DNA of 64,000 nucleotides from Pagrus major (taxonomy: Eukaryota > Chordata > Actinopteri > Spariformes > Sparidae): positions 23,881,410 through 23,945,409 of the forward strand of contig NC_133223.1 of NCBI RefSeq assembly GCF_040436345.1, in the 5' to 3' direction. Made by a program: the position numbers and the translations under genes. The notes under the pieces were generated by a model that ran no database searches, had not been told where the DNA came from, and was given only the letters and a program-made list of their open reading frames with translations. How positions within the stretch are numbered: the first letter of the stretch is position 1; each line of letters begins with the position of its first letter. Below are positions 51,765 to 63,694 of this stretch, piece by piece.

Positions 51765-53425
51765 GCTGTGAGACATCTTAATTCAGAGACAAGCACTTTC
51801 CACTGTGATTCATGTCCAGCTGTCTAAGAGGAGCGCTGTCAGGGGAAATAAATGTAGCAGGGTCGTCGACTGCTGACGCGTTGCTGAGGCTGTACGGTGG
51901 GAAGTTACAGCCACGGTATACAGGAGAAGAAGTTTCTTCTTGCCAGTGGTATAGATGCCTAAAAACCCAGTGACGGAAGAAGTATTTGCTTTTCTTAATC
52001 TATGTGCTTTAGGATTGTTATACTGTTATGTGTTATATCATTTTATTTTTTACTCATGCAGTAATGTAAAAGGAGGATTTCACTGTTGTAGTTGGTTGAG
52101 GTGAGACTGCAACTACCGATTATTCATTATGGATTCATCTCCTATGTATTTTCTCCATCAACCAATCAATAGTTTGGATGTAAAAATTCTGAAAATAGTG
52201 AGAAATACCAATTCATCACAATTACCCAGAGCAAAAAGTGACACCTTCACAATATTTAATATTTTAAATGAAAGGACAAGAAGACAATCCTAATATTTGA
52301 GAAGCTGGAACATTTTTGCATTAAAAAGAAGAAATGGTTAAAGGGTAACGCCACCAATTTTGTGTAATAAAGTGTGTTTGCAGGTCTTGGGGAGTAAAAA
52401 AATAGTATAAAGCCTTTTGTGGCTCCAGAGGAAGCTGCATGTAACCTGATAAATGGAGTGTGAGTGATGTCACTCAATGGCTAAGTTGCATTGTGGGTAA
52501 TGTAAGCACCAGGTTTTGAAAAGCAGTCTGCTTGTCTAACATTGTACTCATTAAACATTGTTGGACTATGAAAATCGATACAGCAGAATCAGAGATATCA
52601 ACTCTTTTATTCATCGCATTGTTCTTCCTTTACAAAACCTGGTGCCTACATCTCCCACAATGCAATTTAGCCTCAGAGTGACATCACTGGAGGCAGTTTA
52701 TCAGATTACATGCAGCTTCCTCGTGACCTGGATCTGGATTCAAAACACAGCATCGTATGTTAACATGTGTTATGTGATTTGTTTTGTGTGCAAAAATCCT
52801 AACGCTGTTAATTTGTAAAGTAACTACTAACTGTCAAATGATTGCAGTGGAGTAAAACTAAAAGGTAAAGTAAATTTTAAAAAATACTCAAGTCAAGTAA
52901 AAGCACCTCAGATCTGCATTTAATTACTGTACTTGTATATGTAAAATGAACTTGATTACACGCGACCACTGCTTAACAGCGATACACCTCTAAAATTAAA
53001 AATGACTTGGTAATTTTCTTCACTTTGGATGTTTTGTAAAACACTGTGGTCACAAAACTTAATGTTTTCATTTTAACAAGATTCCCAACCAGTTTTCTAA
53101 AGATATGAAAAGTTTTGTACTTTGTGCAGTGACCATGGTGGAGTTTTTTTTTTTGCCATTAGCCTGACTTCTACATAGTTCTGTATGAATTCTACAAAGT
53201 TATTTTTCATTGCAAACTAATGTTAAAAGTATGCGCTTCTTTATTTGAACTGCTGCTCGCTGTGATAGAAAGCAAGAGTCAAGAGACATTCAAATGAATG
53301 GAAATGAATGGCAACCAAAGGTACATCTGACTATTTACAAGTATACAGAATGAATTAAAAAATGGTCTTTAGAAATGTGAAGTTTACATAACTCAGGAGA
53401 CTCACCAAACTGTACCTGAAGAAAC
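51765..53425. other. intergenic region between convergent POU1F1 and CHMP2B
   Basis: Filled mainly with repeats: a variant of the cagtggtggaagtaa type at 51970-52100, a fragment of the gattattcattat type at 52110-52260, a palindromic MITE at 52320-52760 and AT-rich DNA to 53425. No gene is seen. Confidence 0.5.
52320..52760. mobile_element. palindromic MITE
   Basis: The left arm has aggaagctgcatgtaacctg, gatgtcactcaatggctaag and ttgcattgtgggtaatgtaa. The right arm has the inverted cacaatgcaatttagcctc, gtgacatcact and ttacatgcagcttcctcgtg. The loop is about 95 bp. Confidence 0.75.
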
Positions 53426-53431
53426 TTTATT
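53426..53431 (-). terminator. candidate CHMP2B polyadenylation signal
   Basis: TTTATT on the + strand reads AATAAA on the minus strand, about 1.57 kb after the stop. It is the first canonical hexamer noticed downstream. A variant ATTAAA (54537-54542 on the + strand as TTTAAT) would give a 3' untranslated region of about 460 nt. Confidence 0.35.
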
Positions 53432-53628
53432 CCTTATAAAAGCCATAAACCCTATACAGAGTCACTTTACAATGACTAAAGAAAAGAAGAGGAGTATACA
53501 TACACCTTTTATAAAGTGTGGAAACATCCTAACCTTGGAACTGCACTCAAACAATGTCAAAATCTGTTAAAACTTTGTTTGCGCTCACAATCACATAGAC
53601 TGTTAAAAAGGTAGAGGAGAGAATGCTT

Positions 53629-53650
53629 TACAAAAAAAAAAAAAAAAAAT
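53629..53650 (+). repeat. poly-A tract
   Basis: About 18 uninterrupted A bases. On the minus strand it would lie inside the presumed CHMP2B 3' untranslated region as poly-U. Confidence 0.85.
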
Positions 53651-54999
53651 GTATTGAGCATGTCAGATACATGCAAGAATGAGACATTTCTGATTTGTTT
53701 TGGCAATGGGAATCAATATGGGAACAAAAGGCCAGAGACAGAGGAAAGACAAAGACTTCAGATTATGTCTCCGGCACTCTCACGAACAAAACATCTCTTG
53801 GATCACAGTGTCATTTTAGCAAACATTGCATCCATCATATTTCTGCTGTAGTGCGTATGTGTGTTTATGAGTGAGGCAGCTTAAAATAATAGAGGACAGT
53901 AACTGCACAGCAGCTGAAAGAGAAGAGAGACTGCAGGATCAGTGCCATCCTACAATCACTGTAAATCCCATGTCCTATATACGATACACAATCAGAAAGC
54001 AAACATCAACCAAGAATTAAAAAAAAACCCTAATTTGATTACTCAGTAGTCTCAAACGAATCGATCCAAAACTCTTTGATATGTCTTTCATGAGTCCTAA
54101 TTTATGTTTGATTCAATTTTCTCTGTACAGCATCACAAGTTCAGTGGTGCTAATTAAGAGCCGTCTCATGCATTATTTTGAAGTAAAGTGAAGGCCTTAC
54201 CCTCGTCTGAAGGCATCAATGTCAGTTAAACATTTAACATGCATTATGTTTGTCTCCAGTATCTATGGTAGCGTACCTAAGGATCATAAAAACATGATAA
54301 TTAATTAGCTAGAGTGACAATTTTCTCACTTTCTTTTGCACAATTAAGTATCTGCGGTCCATAGCTGACACCTCTGGGATATTATTATCAGATATGGATT
54401 GTTGGCCTAAAAGGACGTGAATCAGATGGGTGTTAATTAACCAACAGCGATAATGATCGCAGGTAAATTGGGTGAGTAGGAAAAAAAAACAAGTTCCATC
54501 TGGTTACTGACAACCCCTCAGCTCATTTTAATTACCATGTTTTACTCTTTAAAACTGATGATCATTTCAGTTGTGTAAGAGCGGATAGACTGTATGACTA
54601 ACTCAAGTTTGACCAAAATATCAGACGGGAAAATCCAGTTTTGAGGTCACATCCACTGTAGCCCTTATTAAGACAGAGATGGGTGGTAAACAACAGTGTA
54701 GGTGGTTCAGAACTCTTTAGGTCAAACATCTATTATCGCTCCACCTTCCGGCTGTGGCCACTCCAGTGTCATAATAAATATTTTCGCATAAATAGATCAG
54801 ATGTTGCCGAAGAACGTCTGAATATGTATGTGTTAGTATCTGCCCGCATGCCTTCATATGTCTTAATGTGTGTGTTGTGTGTGTTGGTGTGCACCATTTG
54901 CTACACCTGTAGCATCTGAACAAAACCGAAAGAGTCTGTATCAATCAGTATTAATGTCGCACAGGTTTCTAATGTGAACATTAATAACGTAGAAGACAT

Positions 55000-55116
55000 T
55001 TAGTCCACTCCCAGAGCTTTGAGCTGTCTCTCGATCTCCTCGTCAGAGATGGTGGCTGTTTTGGAGGAGGCGGCGGCGCCGGGGACGCTCTTTCCTGCAG
55101 CTGGAGCTCTCACCAT
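55000..55116 (-). CDS. chmp2b: CHMP2B coding exon 6 (C terminus, MIM)
   Basis: 117 nt including the TAA at 55002-55000. Encodes a variable Ala/Ser-rich linker (MVRAPAAGKSVPGAAASSK), then ATISDEEIERQLKALGVD, the VPS4-binding MIT-interacting motif. In human, disruption of the acceptor of this exon causes CHMP2B-linked frontotemporal dementia. Here the acceptor (gtgtgtttccag) is intact. The linker is two residues longer than in human. Confidence 0.97.
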   Translation of the reverse strand: MVRAPAAGKSVPGAAASSKTATISDEEIERQLKALGVD

Positions 55117-58100
55117 CTGGAAACACACACGGGCAGAAAAATGCTATTAGCAGACGATTCAAACTCGACACACGCACAAAAATGTTCCAAGATTGGCTGC
55201 CATGTACAGCTGTGACTCAAAAGCCAACTATAAAAGGCTGGTTTAAATTCGATCGAGATTATTATGAGAATTATTATTAATTTTATTAACTATTGACTCC
55301 ACATTACAATTCATACTGCATTAATACTTTGTCATAGTGATGTTAATGATTAAAGATAAATCCAAAAGTATCCTGTTACAAGTTACAATTACTTTCATAT
55401 CAAATATGTATATCAGAAGAAAATGCAAAATACTGGTGTGAGAAAATGTATTTAATTAAAATACAAGTTATTTGCAATGTAAAATATACAAAAAGACTTT
55501 CTATACAAACTGATATTATTACATTTAAGCCATTTGGTGGGTCAAGTCATTATATTGTGTAATTTAGTTCATCATTTAATAACTTGGACACACTCTGTTC
55601 TTTTAACTCCTAATGCAGCCTACTCTGGTTTTGCAACAAACACAGATCATGTCAGTGGTGAAAACAGTTTTCTGTTTTAATACATATTTTATATTTTTCA
55701 TATATTGATAACCGATTGTTCAGGCAGAAGACTTTCAATTAAAGAAATTGCTTCAAATTTGCAGTATTCATTTTTACAGCATTCATTTGTATGAAATAAC
55801 AGCTAAAGTCAGAAGAAATCACTTTTCAATTTTCTTTAATGTCTCCTTTGAAAGTATGGCTTTCCAGGCTTGTTGTTTAATAGTCAGATAATGCTGTTTA
55901 ACTGGTGTTTTACAAGTGCAACAACAATCTGGCTCTCTCCACCAAAAGGCATAATTAAATTATGTTGATCTCAGTTCAAACTACTGACAAATGACCTTGT
56001 ATTTGCTGAAAAAGGAAGCTCTTTGTTCTACATTTGTTACTGTACAAACAATAACTATGATATTAACACGAACGGCTGCTGATGTACTTACATTTGTTTC
56101 TCTAAAACTACAGTAGTTATGAGTCTTCTAACTTCCCTTCAGCTTCAGGCTTCATTGAGGAAGCTTTTATTGTTTTGCTTTTCCAAGAAAGTTCCTCCTC
56201 AGAATCATCTGCCCAGTCTTTTATCGTGAATAACAAGGAACTAACTACCCCCTCTCTAAATTCAACAACAGTTTTGCAGGTTTTTATGAAACTTGCCTGT
56301 TTGTTCTCTCCAGCTGTGGGCTTGTTTATAGGAGAATTTGTGGGTTTGTACATTGTGTTATGAGGGGTAATAACTCATGAATCCCCCCAGGGGGAGCCAG
56401 ACGCACAGCAGATGGCCAGCCAGGCAGTAACACAGACTATAGTGCATGAGAGAGAAGAGCTGAGGGCGAGCCCCACCATGTGGCAGCTGGAATACATTTT
56501 AACAGTGGAGTAAAAGCCATGTGGAACAGTTATTGTTCAGTTCATGTCGCTGGGGGATGTGCACTCCATTAAGAAGAGTGTGAAGAATGTGTAAACGGCG
56601 CAGTAAAACTTGATGTTTTAACTTCTATATTACATAGACAAATTGTTAGATTTAACTGATATTGCCCATGGACTTAAAGTGCTTATAAGTATATAGTTCT
56701 GGTATTTTGGATGTATAAGGTCAGTGGTAGTTTCTCATTTTCAATTTCTTACCTTTCCTGAGATCTCAATGCCAATCTCATCCAGAACCTGGTTGACAAT
56801 GTCCTGAGATTCCTCTTCATCTCCAGACTCATCAAAGATGTCATCCAAAGTGTCGTTAACTGTGACAGAGAGTGAGACAGAGAGGTCACATTGATTATCA
56901 GTCACAGTTTGGACTTTGGAGTGAGATAACTAAACATTTTTTGCATCCAAACTAGTAAATGTACTGTATGTGTTGATGCCTATGTCTTGGCATTTGCTCG
57001 TAATCATATTATCTAATCAAAACAAACACTGCACCACACGTCACTCCGTACACCATTCAAATATATCCTGACAGTCTGGTTTGAGTAAGCCTTTAAATAC
57101 CAGAGCTCTTGTGTGTGTGCATGTGTGTATTATGTGTCCTTACTCATTTCCTCAGTCATGCCCATCTTCATGTTCTCCTTCTGGAAGTCCTGCATGGTCT
57201 TCAGGGTCTTCTGTGGATCCATCTTTTTATTCACTGCTTGCATCGTCTGTAAACATTATTGAGAGAGGGTTAGAGAATCAGTCTTAATGTTTTAAGTTAA
57301 TGGCTGCAGCAAATAAGGAAGACCTTCATGCTAGAATTAACTGCGATAGTTTTAATATGGCCTTCTTCTATTTTTCTTTTAAATACTTTTTAGCCTTTTT
57401 CATGGAGTTACAGGATGCTCCAAACCATGCTAAGCCATAGCTGGCAACATTGTGGAAGAGCAGAGTAGGGTTGGGCGATATGTTAATATTTTCCAACCAG
57501 CCACCGTCAGCCCATCAATCGACGAATGCCAATATATTTACACAGGTGTGCACACCTGGTTGTTGTTATATTATAATCATTAGCCTAAGTGATTGCTGTG
57601 TGATTTTTGTGGACCAAATATTTATTCTGTTTGAATAAATTTGCCTTTACATTACCCTCTGACATCCGTGGTCTTAAATGTGAAAAGATAATTTCACTCA
57701 AACAGCCCAAAAGATCAAGGCTACACTTTTTAATAAACCAACAATAAATCTCCTTGAGATCTTTTTGAGCTGTAGGCTTTTTTGCCAAGAAAGCTTTAAA
57801 AAAAAAAAACGTGCCGGTTTATGCAGTTTAACAGTTTGGTTTAGTCACCGTTGTTCATACACTTCACTGAGTGTTTAATCTTGTAGGCTACAGCATTTAT
57901 ACCATTAATTTAGCAAAATAAAATGTCAAAAATAGACCAAAATATCGGCTCTGACAAACCAACCAGCGATGGGTTGAGCTTTCGCAGATAGACGATATAT
58001 TCATCCAATCGCCCAACCCTAGAGCAAAGCTACACTATTTATTGAATAATCTAAATGTAAGATGAAACTTTGGGTGCGTCTGACAAAACAATTGTCACGT

Positions 58101-60147
58101 TCTCGCTCTGACACAGCGGCACAGCCACCTCATCACACTCCATTAATCTGAAGCCTAATTACATTTGACCTGTCTGTGTTTGCCGAGTCTGACTCTGTAC
58201 AGTACATCGCTCCTGGCCAATTACTACCTCTCACACTTCATTAACGATGACGCTGCCTCGACACTTGGCTTTAAACACGATCAGATCCCACATTAATACT
58301 TTAATTACAACACTAAAATATCAAAACTAGTAAACACTGAAAGTAGTGCATATGCAAAACACAAACACACCTAACTTCTCACACTGAGTTGAACATAGTG
58401 GATATCTGTGACAGTGAGTTGATTAATCAATTAGTTGTCAACTATTAAATTAATAGCCGACTATTTTGATAATTGAAAAATCCGTTTGAATATTTATTTA
58501 GGAACATTTTTTGGCAAAATTCTCCGATTCCAGCTTCCTAAATCAGAATATTTTCTGGTTTCTTTCCTCTTCTATGACTGTTTCCGTTTGTAACAGTGCA
58601 GCCCTAAGTGCCTTCAAACAGGAGCAAACTAACCAACTCAACATGAATTCAATATTTTAAAACCAGACCTCAGACCAGCTGAACTGAAGATCAGGCTCCA
58701 GGATGTTACCTTGGCTGTAGTGGACATGGCGCCGGCCATCTTCATTTGGGAGTTCATGACCTTCGTCTGTGTCGACATGGAGGTGACTTTGGAGCTGACG
58801 GCGTATGTGCGGTTCTTCTGCTTCCTCAGCTGGACCAACTGCTTGGCAAGAATCTTACACGCCTCCCTGTTACCACTCTTAGCCATTTTCTTGATTTCTG
58901 CCTCCTACAGGGTGAAGAGGAGAAATCTGATATAAGAACATGACACCAACAAGACTCTTCTGCTGTGTCTGAATTTTAGCATATTTAACATAAAATAGCT
59001 TGTAAATGTTGGTATGTGCAAAACAAATTTAGCAAATTAGTGTGAGCACAACAGATTATGAATGCAAATTGTAAGAATGGAGTGCATATTACAGAATGGT
59101 ATTGTGTGAAAGGGCAGGAAGCAGATGGAGCAGCCACTAATAGATCCAAATGCTAATTCAGCTATAGCATAGATATCTGGAACAAATCCATTGAGGCTAC
59201 CGAGAGGCTGAGTGCCTCCTGGTTTTATGAGTAAGTAATTTATTTGCCAAACAGTGAAAATAAGCATTACATTTAGAGATAATGTTCCATATAAACGAAG
59301 ACAAATAGAGGGTTTGGGGCTGCACATATTGCAGATTAGCTGAAGCGGAGATGGTACCTTACACAACAGAAACATTTCATTTGAAAGTGATGTTTTGTGA
59401 GCTTTACAGTGTCTTTTTTTTTTTTATCTGTGTCAGAAATATAATATGCTTAACAATGTCAGAAGCCACATTAAGACAATGTAACACTGGTAACGAAGAT
59501 GACCAGTGTCTGTGCCATGGAGGAAACAGCTTAGCCCTCTTGTTATTGGTAGGAATATTGTTATGGATGATGTTAGCTTCGTGTGACCTGCATGCTAACA
59601 AACATTAATTACAATTCAAAGTATAACATTACCAACCATGGCTAATTGATGCTGTAGTGTCTGTACTGTCATGGCAATCTTCTCACTGATGGTTTTGTTT
59701 GCTTATATAGAGGCATTCATATTCAATTAAGACCGTTTCATAGTTAAATGTTCCTCGTTGTCATTAAAGTGACACTCAGTGACTCAGAAGAATCCGGGGG
59801 GGCTTTTATAGAGTAAATTGTGAAATCATTATTGTGTAAATAACTGTGCTGCTACTGATCTTATGACCTACAAAGTGCTACCATGACTTCCTCTTAATGT
59901 ACAATACACACACACACACACACACACACAACCAAGTACTTGTGCATGCATAATGACCCTATGTATTGATAAACAAACAGAAATGTATCCGCTATCTCCC
60001 GCGAGACCAGTGTGTTTGCAAATATAGACACAGTAAATAAAGTCATCTGGATCAGGCCTTACACACAGGTAAACAAATACATGCTTTTAGCTTTGGTAAA
60101 CATCAGAAAACACACTGATGCCTACAGGGATCCTGTGTGTGGGCATT

Positions 60148-60198
<51 letters not shown>

Positions 60199-62295
60199 AT
60201 GTGCGAGCATCCCAGGAGACGAGAGTGGAGCTGCAGGTTACAGTAAGCTAGCCAGGCCTCTCAGCACTGCTCCGTACGACAGCCCCGGCATGTGTTGTTT
60301 ATTTCTTGTGTGTGAGCTAAAAGCATCTTCAGGAAACAACAATCAATTATTAATGTTTGATGAAGCAATAGACATTCCCCACTCAGCTCACAGTCTCTCT
60401 GCTTACACAAACACACACACACAGAGAATAGGTGCATTAGGTTCAGTCTGTATTTGCTTGGTTGTGAGCTGATAAAATTCAAATTATTGCCATGGAGGAA
60501 GAAAGAGCTGTGTGAAGGAAAAAAGGCACACAGTGACAATAACAATGTCAACTGCGCTGTCATCTGAAAAACTATGAAAAGACACAGATGAGAGCAGTGG
60601 GACTTCTGCAGATGTGAAGCTTATAATGTCTTATTTACTGCCCTGTCAAACAAGGAGGAAGGTGGTGAGGGGCTGTGATGGATAGATTAGTGCTAACTGA
60701 AACATGCAGGAATACAGCAGACAAATGTGATGCTGTTAAGCTCTACCTGAGAGGAACTGGGAATCTTTATCTATAAACAAAGACCAAAGACTTTCTTGAA
60801 CAACAGATGAACAATGTGTTCCAACAGCAGTTTCAATTTGTTTCAGGAAGCCAAATTTCATAAAATTTAATATGTTTTCTGCTCAGTCTAAAATTAACCT
60901 AATAGAGTGGTATAGCGATGACATATTTTTGTAGCTAACCCGGAAGTTAGCATTGCCCTGGTTAGAACACATTGCAACTAAAGTCTACCTGTAAAGACGG
61001 ACTAGTGAGGAGATGAGTCTCTGTGGTCAGTATGATGACGTTTAATGTCCCTGACAACTTCTATGTCTCATTTAGCAACTTGTTAGCAACCGTCACCTTT
61101 AAGACATGTAAGTGCGTTATTATTCAATTGTGGCACATTTAATGATGCATTTTATGTTGTAGAACAACATTTAATAATAATAATCTTAAGCCTATGGTAA
61201 CCATAGACCTATTTCTAACCGAAAACCCATTCAAAAAACCCAGTGACCTTGAGACGAGGGAACCAGATGTGCAAAAATGCTCATTGATTTTGGGGTTTTA
61301 GGACTCATTACTACACTTTTCCATTACAGATTAACAACAAAAATAAAGACGTAGAAAGAAGTAGATACTTAAGGATTGGAATTCATGCGTCTACTCTGCT
61401 GGGCAGGAGGAGTCATGGTTTAAACCATGGTTGGTTTCTACTTTGTTTCTAGACTGTGTTCAGACTCTGAGAGTTGTGCTATTGCTGAAAACCTGTGTAG
61501 GCCTGCATGTGTAGACTTATCTTGTTCAACAAAATATTGATCACGAATCAATAAAGACAGACAAGCAGAACCAACTATTTGCATTGATATCAATAAAATC
61601 TTATCAGTTCCCCTCCCCATACTTAAGCAACATCCAGTCCAACCATGATGTAATCTCCAAAAAAAGTCATTGTGAAATGATGTGACATACATCTCAATTA
61701 ATTGTGACGTATTTTAAACATTTCAAGGCCTTAAATGCATTTTTTTTTTGCATATTTTTTGCAAACTTGTCAAAGACTTATGGTCTAGCATGCATGGAGT
61801 GAGGGCAACAGAAAGTCATGATAGTGCTAAATTGCAAATATAGGTCATTTCCATTTCTTAGTGAAAATATCCTTTATTCAGAATGTGCAACAAAGCTTAA
61901 AAAACTAGACTAATTAGCGGAAACATTAATGAGGAATAAAAATCTGGCTCCCCAGGGAGGTAATTATGTCCTGTATGATATTTACTTAATACAACAGAGG
62001 GGAGAGGACACAGCCGTCTTCTTTCATCTTTCAGAGAGGGGAAATGTTATGTGTGTCTGTGCTTGTAGCCTTATCATTTAGCTCCGGTGAGTGTGAGTGT
62101 GAGTGTGTGTGTGTGTGTGTGAGAGAGAGACAGAGTATCTCACTTGCCTGAAGCTAAGCCACCAGACCAGATCACTCATGTCTATTCATTTACACCCATT
62201 AGCCAATCAGGCTCAATCCCAGATAGCCATGTATGTGTTGGGAGAGCTTAATAAAGCATTGATGCAATATGTAGAAATTCATGTTCCCCAAACTC

Positions 62296-62360
<65 letters not shown>

Positions 62361-62458
62361 TCCCACCATTTGCTTCTCTTGTTTCTCCAGCGCTGCTCTG
62401 TCTCTGGTGATCTGTCTCTGAGTGCCACGCAGCTCCCTTCCCTGCTCCTTGATTATGT
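55000..62458 (-). CDS. chmp2b: CHMP2B, charged multivesicular body protein 2b, exons 2-6 of 6 (5' end outside window)
   Basis: On the minus strand, exons 62458-62367, 58904-58710, 57246-57144, 56859-56753 and 55116-55000 join in frame to give the last 204 residues and a TAA stop. With the usual 11 residues of exon 1 (expected beyond 64000) the protein would be 215 residues, against 213 in human. CHMP2B is a cytosolic ESCRT-III subunit that assembles on endosomal membranes for multivesicular body sorting and recruits VPS4. Visible landmarks are the basic N-terminal helices (RELRGTQRQITRDRAALEKQ), the core KVTSMSTQTKVMNSQMKMAG, the acidic segment DDIFDESGDEEESQDIVNQV, and the C-terminal MIT-interacting motif DEEIERQLKALGVD. 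The two extra residues fall in the variable linker of the last exon. All splice sites are GT-AG. It converges with POU1F1. Confidence 0.97.
56117..56353 (-). other. short open frame in CHMP2B intron 5
   Basis: 78 codons on the same strand as CHMP2B, charged and low in complexity at the end (DWADDSEEELSWKSKTIKAS). It has no splice context with the gene. It resembles a remnant of a retroelement gag-like or ORF1-like protein, but I cannot name the family. Confidence 0.25.
56753..56859 (-). CDS. chmp2b: CHMP2B coding exon 5 (acidic segment)
   Basis: 107 nt. Encodes (I)NDTLDDIFDESGDEEESQ and DIVNQVLDEIGIEISGK, the acidic stretch and helix 5 region that help keep the free subunit closed. The acceptor is ctctgtcacag and the donor is GGAAAG/gtaaga. 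Confidence 0.97.
57144..57246 (-). CDS. chmp2b: CHMP2B coding exon 4
   Basis: 103 nt. Encodes TMQAVNKKMDPQKTLKTMQD and FQKENMKMGMTEEM plus one base of the next codon. It matches the human exon at almost every position. The acceptor is atgtttacag and the donor is ATGA/gtaagg. Confidence 0.97.
57466..58021. mobile_element. hAT-type MITE in CHMP2B intron 3, with target duplication
   Basis: The termini TAGGGTTGGGCGATAT and, inverted, ATCGCCCAACCCTA match over 14 bases. They are flanked by gagcagag on the left and gagcaaag on the right, 7 of 8 identical, as expected for the 8-bp duplications of hAT elements. It is 556 bp with no transposase frame, so non-autonomous. Confidence 0.85.
58415..58605. 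repeat. interspersed repeat fragment in CHMP2B intron 3
   Basis: Words gattaatcaattagttgtca, ttttgataattgaaaaatcc and ttccagcttcctaaatcaga follow the order of a very common fish repeat. Related copies lie near 62790-63080 (inverted), 52110-52260 and at the window end from 63945. Confidence 0.6.
58710..58904 (-). CDS. chmp2b: CHMP2B coding exon 3
   Basis: 195 nt, phase 0 to 0, 65 residues from EAEIKKMAKSGNREACKILA through the most conserved part KVTSMSTQTKVMNSQMKMAG to AMSTTAK. This forms ESCRT-III helices 1 (end) to 3. The acceptor is caccctgtag and the donor is CCAAG/gtaaca. Confidence 0.97.
59908..60198 (+). repeat. (CA)n and (TG)n microsatellites in CHMP2B intron 2
   Basis: (CA)12-13 at 59908-59931 and (TG)24 or so at 60150-60197. 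Confidence 0.9.
61210..61315 (+). repeat. interspersed repeat shared with 19040-19165
   Basis: Contains ccgaaaacccattcaaaaaa, ttgagacgagggaacc and ggttttaggactcatta in the same order as the first copy. Confidence 0.65.
62298..62359 (+). repeat. (TG)31, i.e. (CA)31 on the CHMP2B sense strand
   Basis: Uninterrupted dinucleotide repeat that ends seven bases before the exon 2 boundary at 62367. On the transcript it starts just after the donor gtgggac. Confidence 0.95.
62367..62458 (-). CDS. chmp2b: CHMP2B coding exon 2
   Basis: 92 nt. After two bases that complete codon 12 (Asp) it encodes IIKEQGRELRGTQRQITRDR and then AALEKQEKQM, the basic first helix. The acceptor on the minus strand is ctctccaaag and the donor is ATG/gtggga. 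A (CA)31 tract begins about nine bases into the following intron on the sense strand. Confidence 0.95.
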
Positions 62459-62789
62459 CTTTGGAGAGAGACAGAAGGATCAAAGATCGTAAAAGGACCC
62501 TGAACATTTATGACACCCAAGTAACTTTTCAGACACAAAAACTGCACCTGGATTTATGAGATTTCATGCATGAGGTTTCACTTTTGTAAGATACGTTGAA
62601 TTTCACATCAGTTGTATTTTAACAAGCAAGTCAAGCTAAAAGTAGGCCTGTTAAGATAACTTTGATGTTAATGTCATTTAAAAACCATTTGATGCCACTG
62701 ATGTAATGATGATAGCATGATGCAAGTACACCCTTTCAAAGAGCTGAAAGTACTGAGCTTTTAATTCTTAACAATATTCAGACATTCAT

Positions 62790-63080
62790 TGGAACTGGTA
62801 ACATATCCTCCTATTTTCAGGATTAACTGATTATTCCTTTCGTGTATGAAATGTCAAAAATTGTCAAAGCAAATAAATGTTCATAAAAATGCTCATCACA
62901 TTTTTCAAGAGCCCAAATTAACATCTTCACAATGCTTCTTTTGTCCAAACAGAAGTCGAAAAAAAAAAAAGCAGCAAACCCTCACATTTATGATGCTGGA
63001 AACAGCAAATCTTTGCCATTTTTGCTTTAAAAATGACTTAAACAATTAATTGATTATCATAATAGCTGGCAACCAATTTT
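62790..63080. repeat. interspersed repeat in CHMP2B intron 1
   Basis: An inverted relative of the 58415-58605 repeat: acaattaattgattatcata, then ggcaaccaattttc, with a poly-A run at 62960. The open frame here is not a gene. Confidence 0.55.
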
Positions 63081-63635
63081 CTTTAGTATGGTACACCAGT
63101 CATCACCCATGACTTGCATAGCTGACATAATCAGAAGCTGACAGCTGAACAGAAAACGCACATAAAGACCAGAAGCAAGAATGTGGAGTAGCATCTTTCA
63201 TCTTCTATGTTATTCAATTATGGACCGATCTATAATTTTTTTTTTTTCTTTTATTCTTGGTGCAGTACAGGTGAAGTGGTTTTAAAAAAAAAAAAAACAG
63301 ACTGAAATATCTTTAAAGTTGATTATGTTTTCAATTTGGACATCTATTCTGCAATGCTGTTAGAAAAGGGCAGGGTCTAGGTCAGCTGTCTTTGGTAGAA
63401 ATCTCAAACATCTACTGAGTTGCTTTATGGTGAGTATGTGCAAGTGTGTGCCCACATGCACGCAAAATACCAGAGTAATGAGCAGCACATTGAGAACGCA
63501 CACTGACGCTGCCAACTGTGGAAGTGCTTGGACAGCTCACAAAAATATTGAGTCAGCTCTTAACCACCTACACAAACACAAAGTGGCATCATGTGAGATA
63601 ATGTATGACCCTGAGGTCACACAATCATCCACGAC

Positions 63636-63694
<59 letters not shown>

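Noticed and set aside
60137..60472. 111-codon + strand frame with VCVCVC run
   Set aside because: Produced by a (TG)n microsatellite.
62103..62507. Frames on both strands across the TG repeat
   Set aside because: Poly-Val/Cys or poly-Thr/His runs are read from the microsatellite. Only the stretch inside CHMP2B exon 2 (62367-62458, minus strand) is real.
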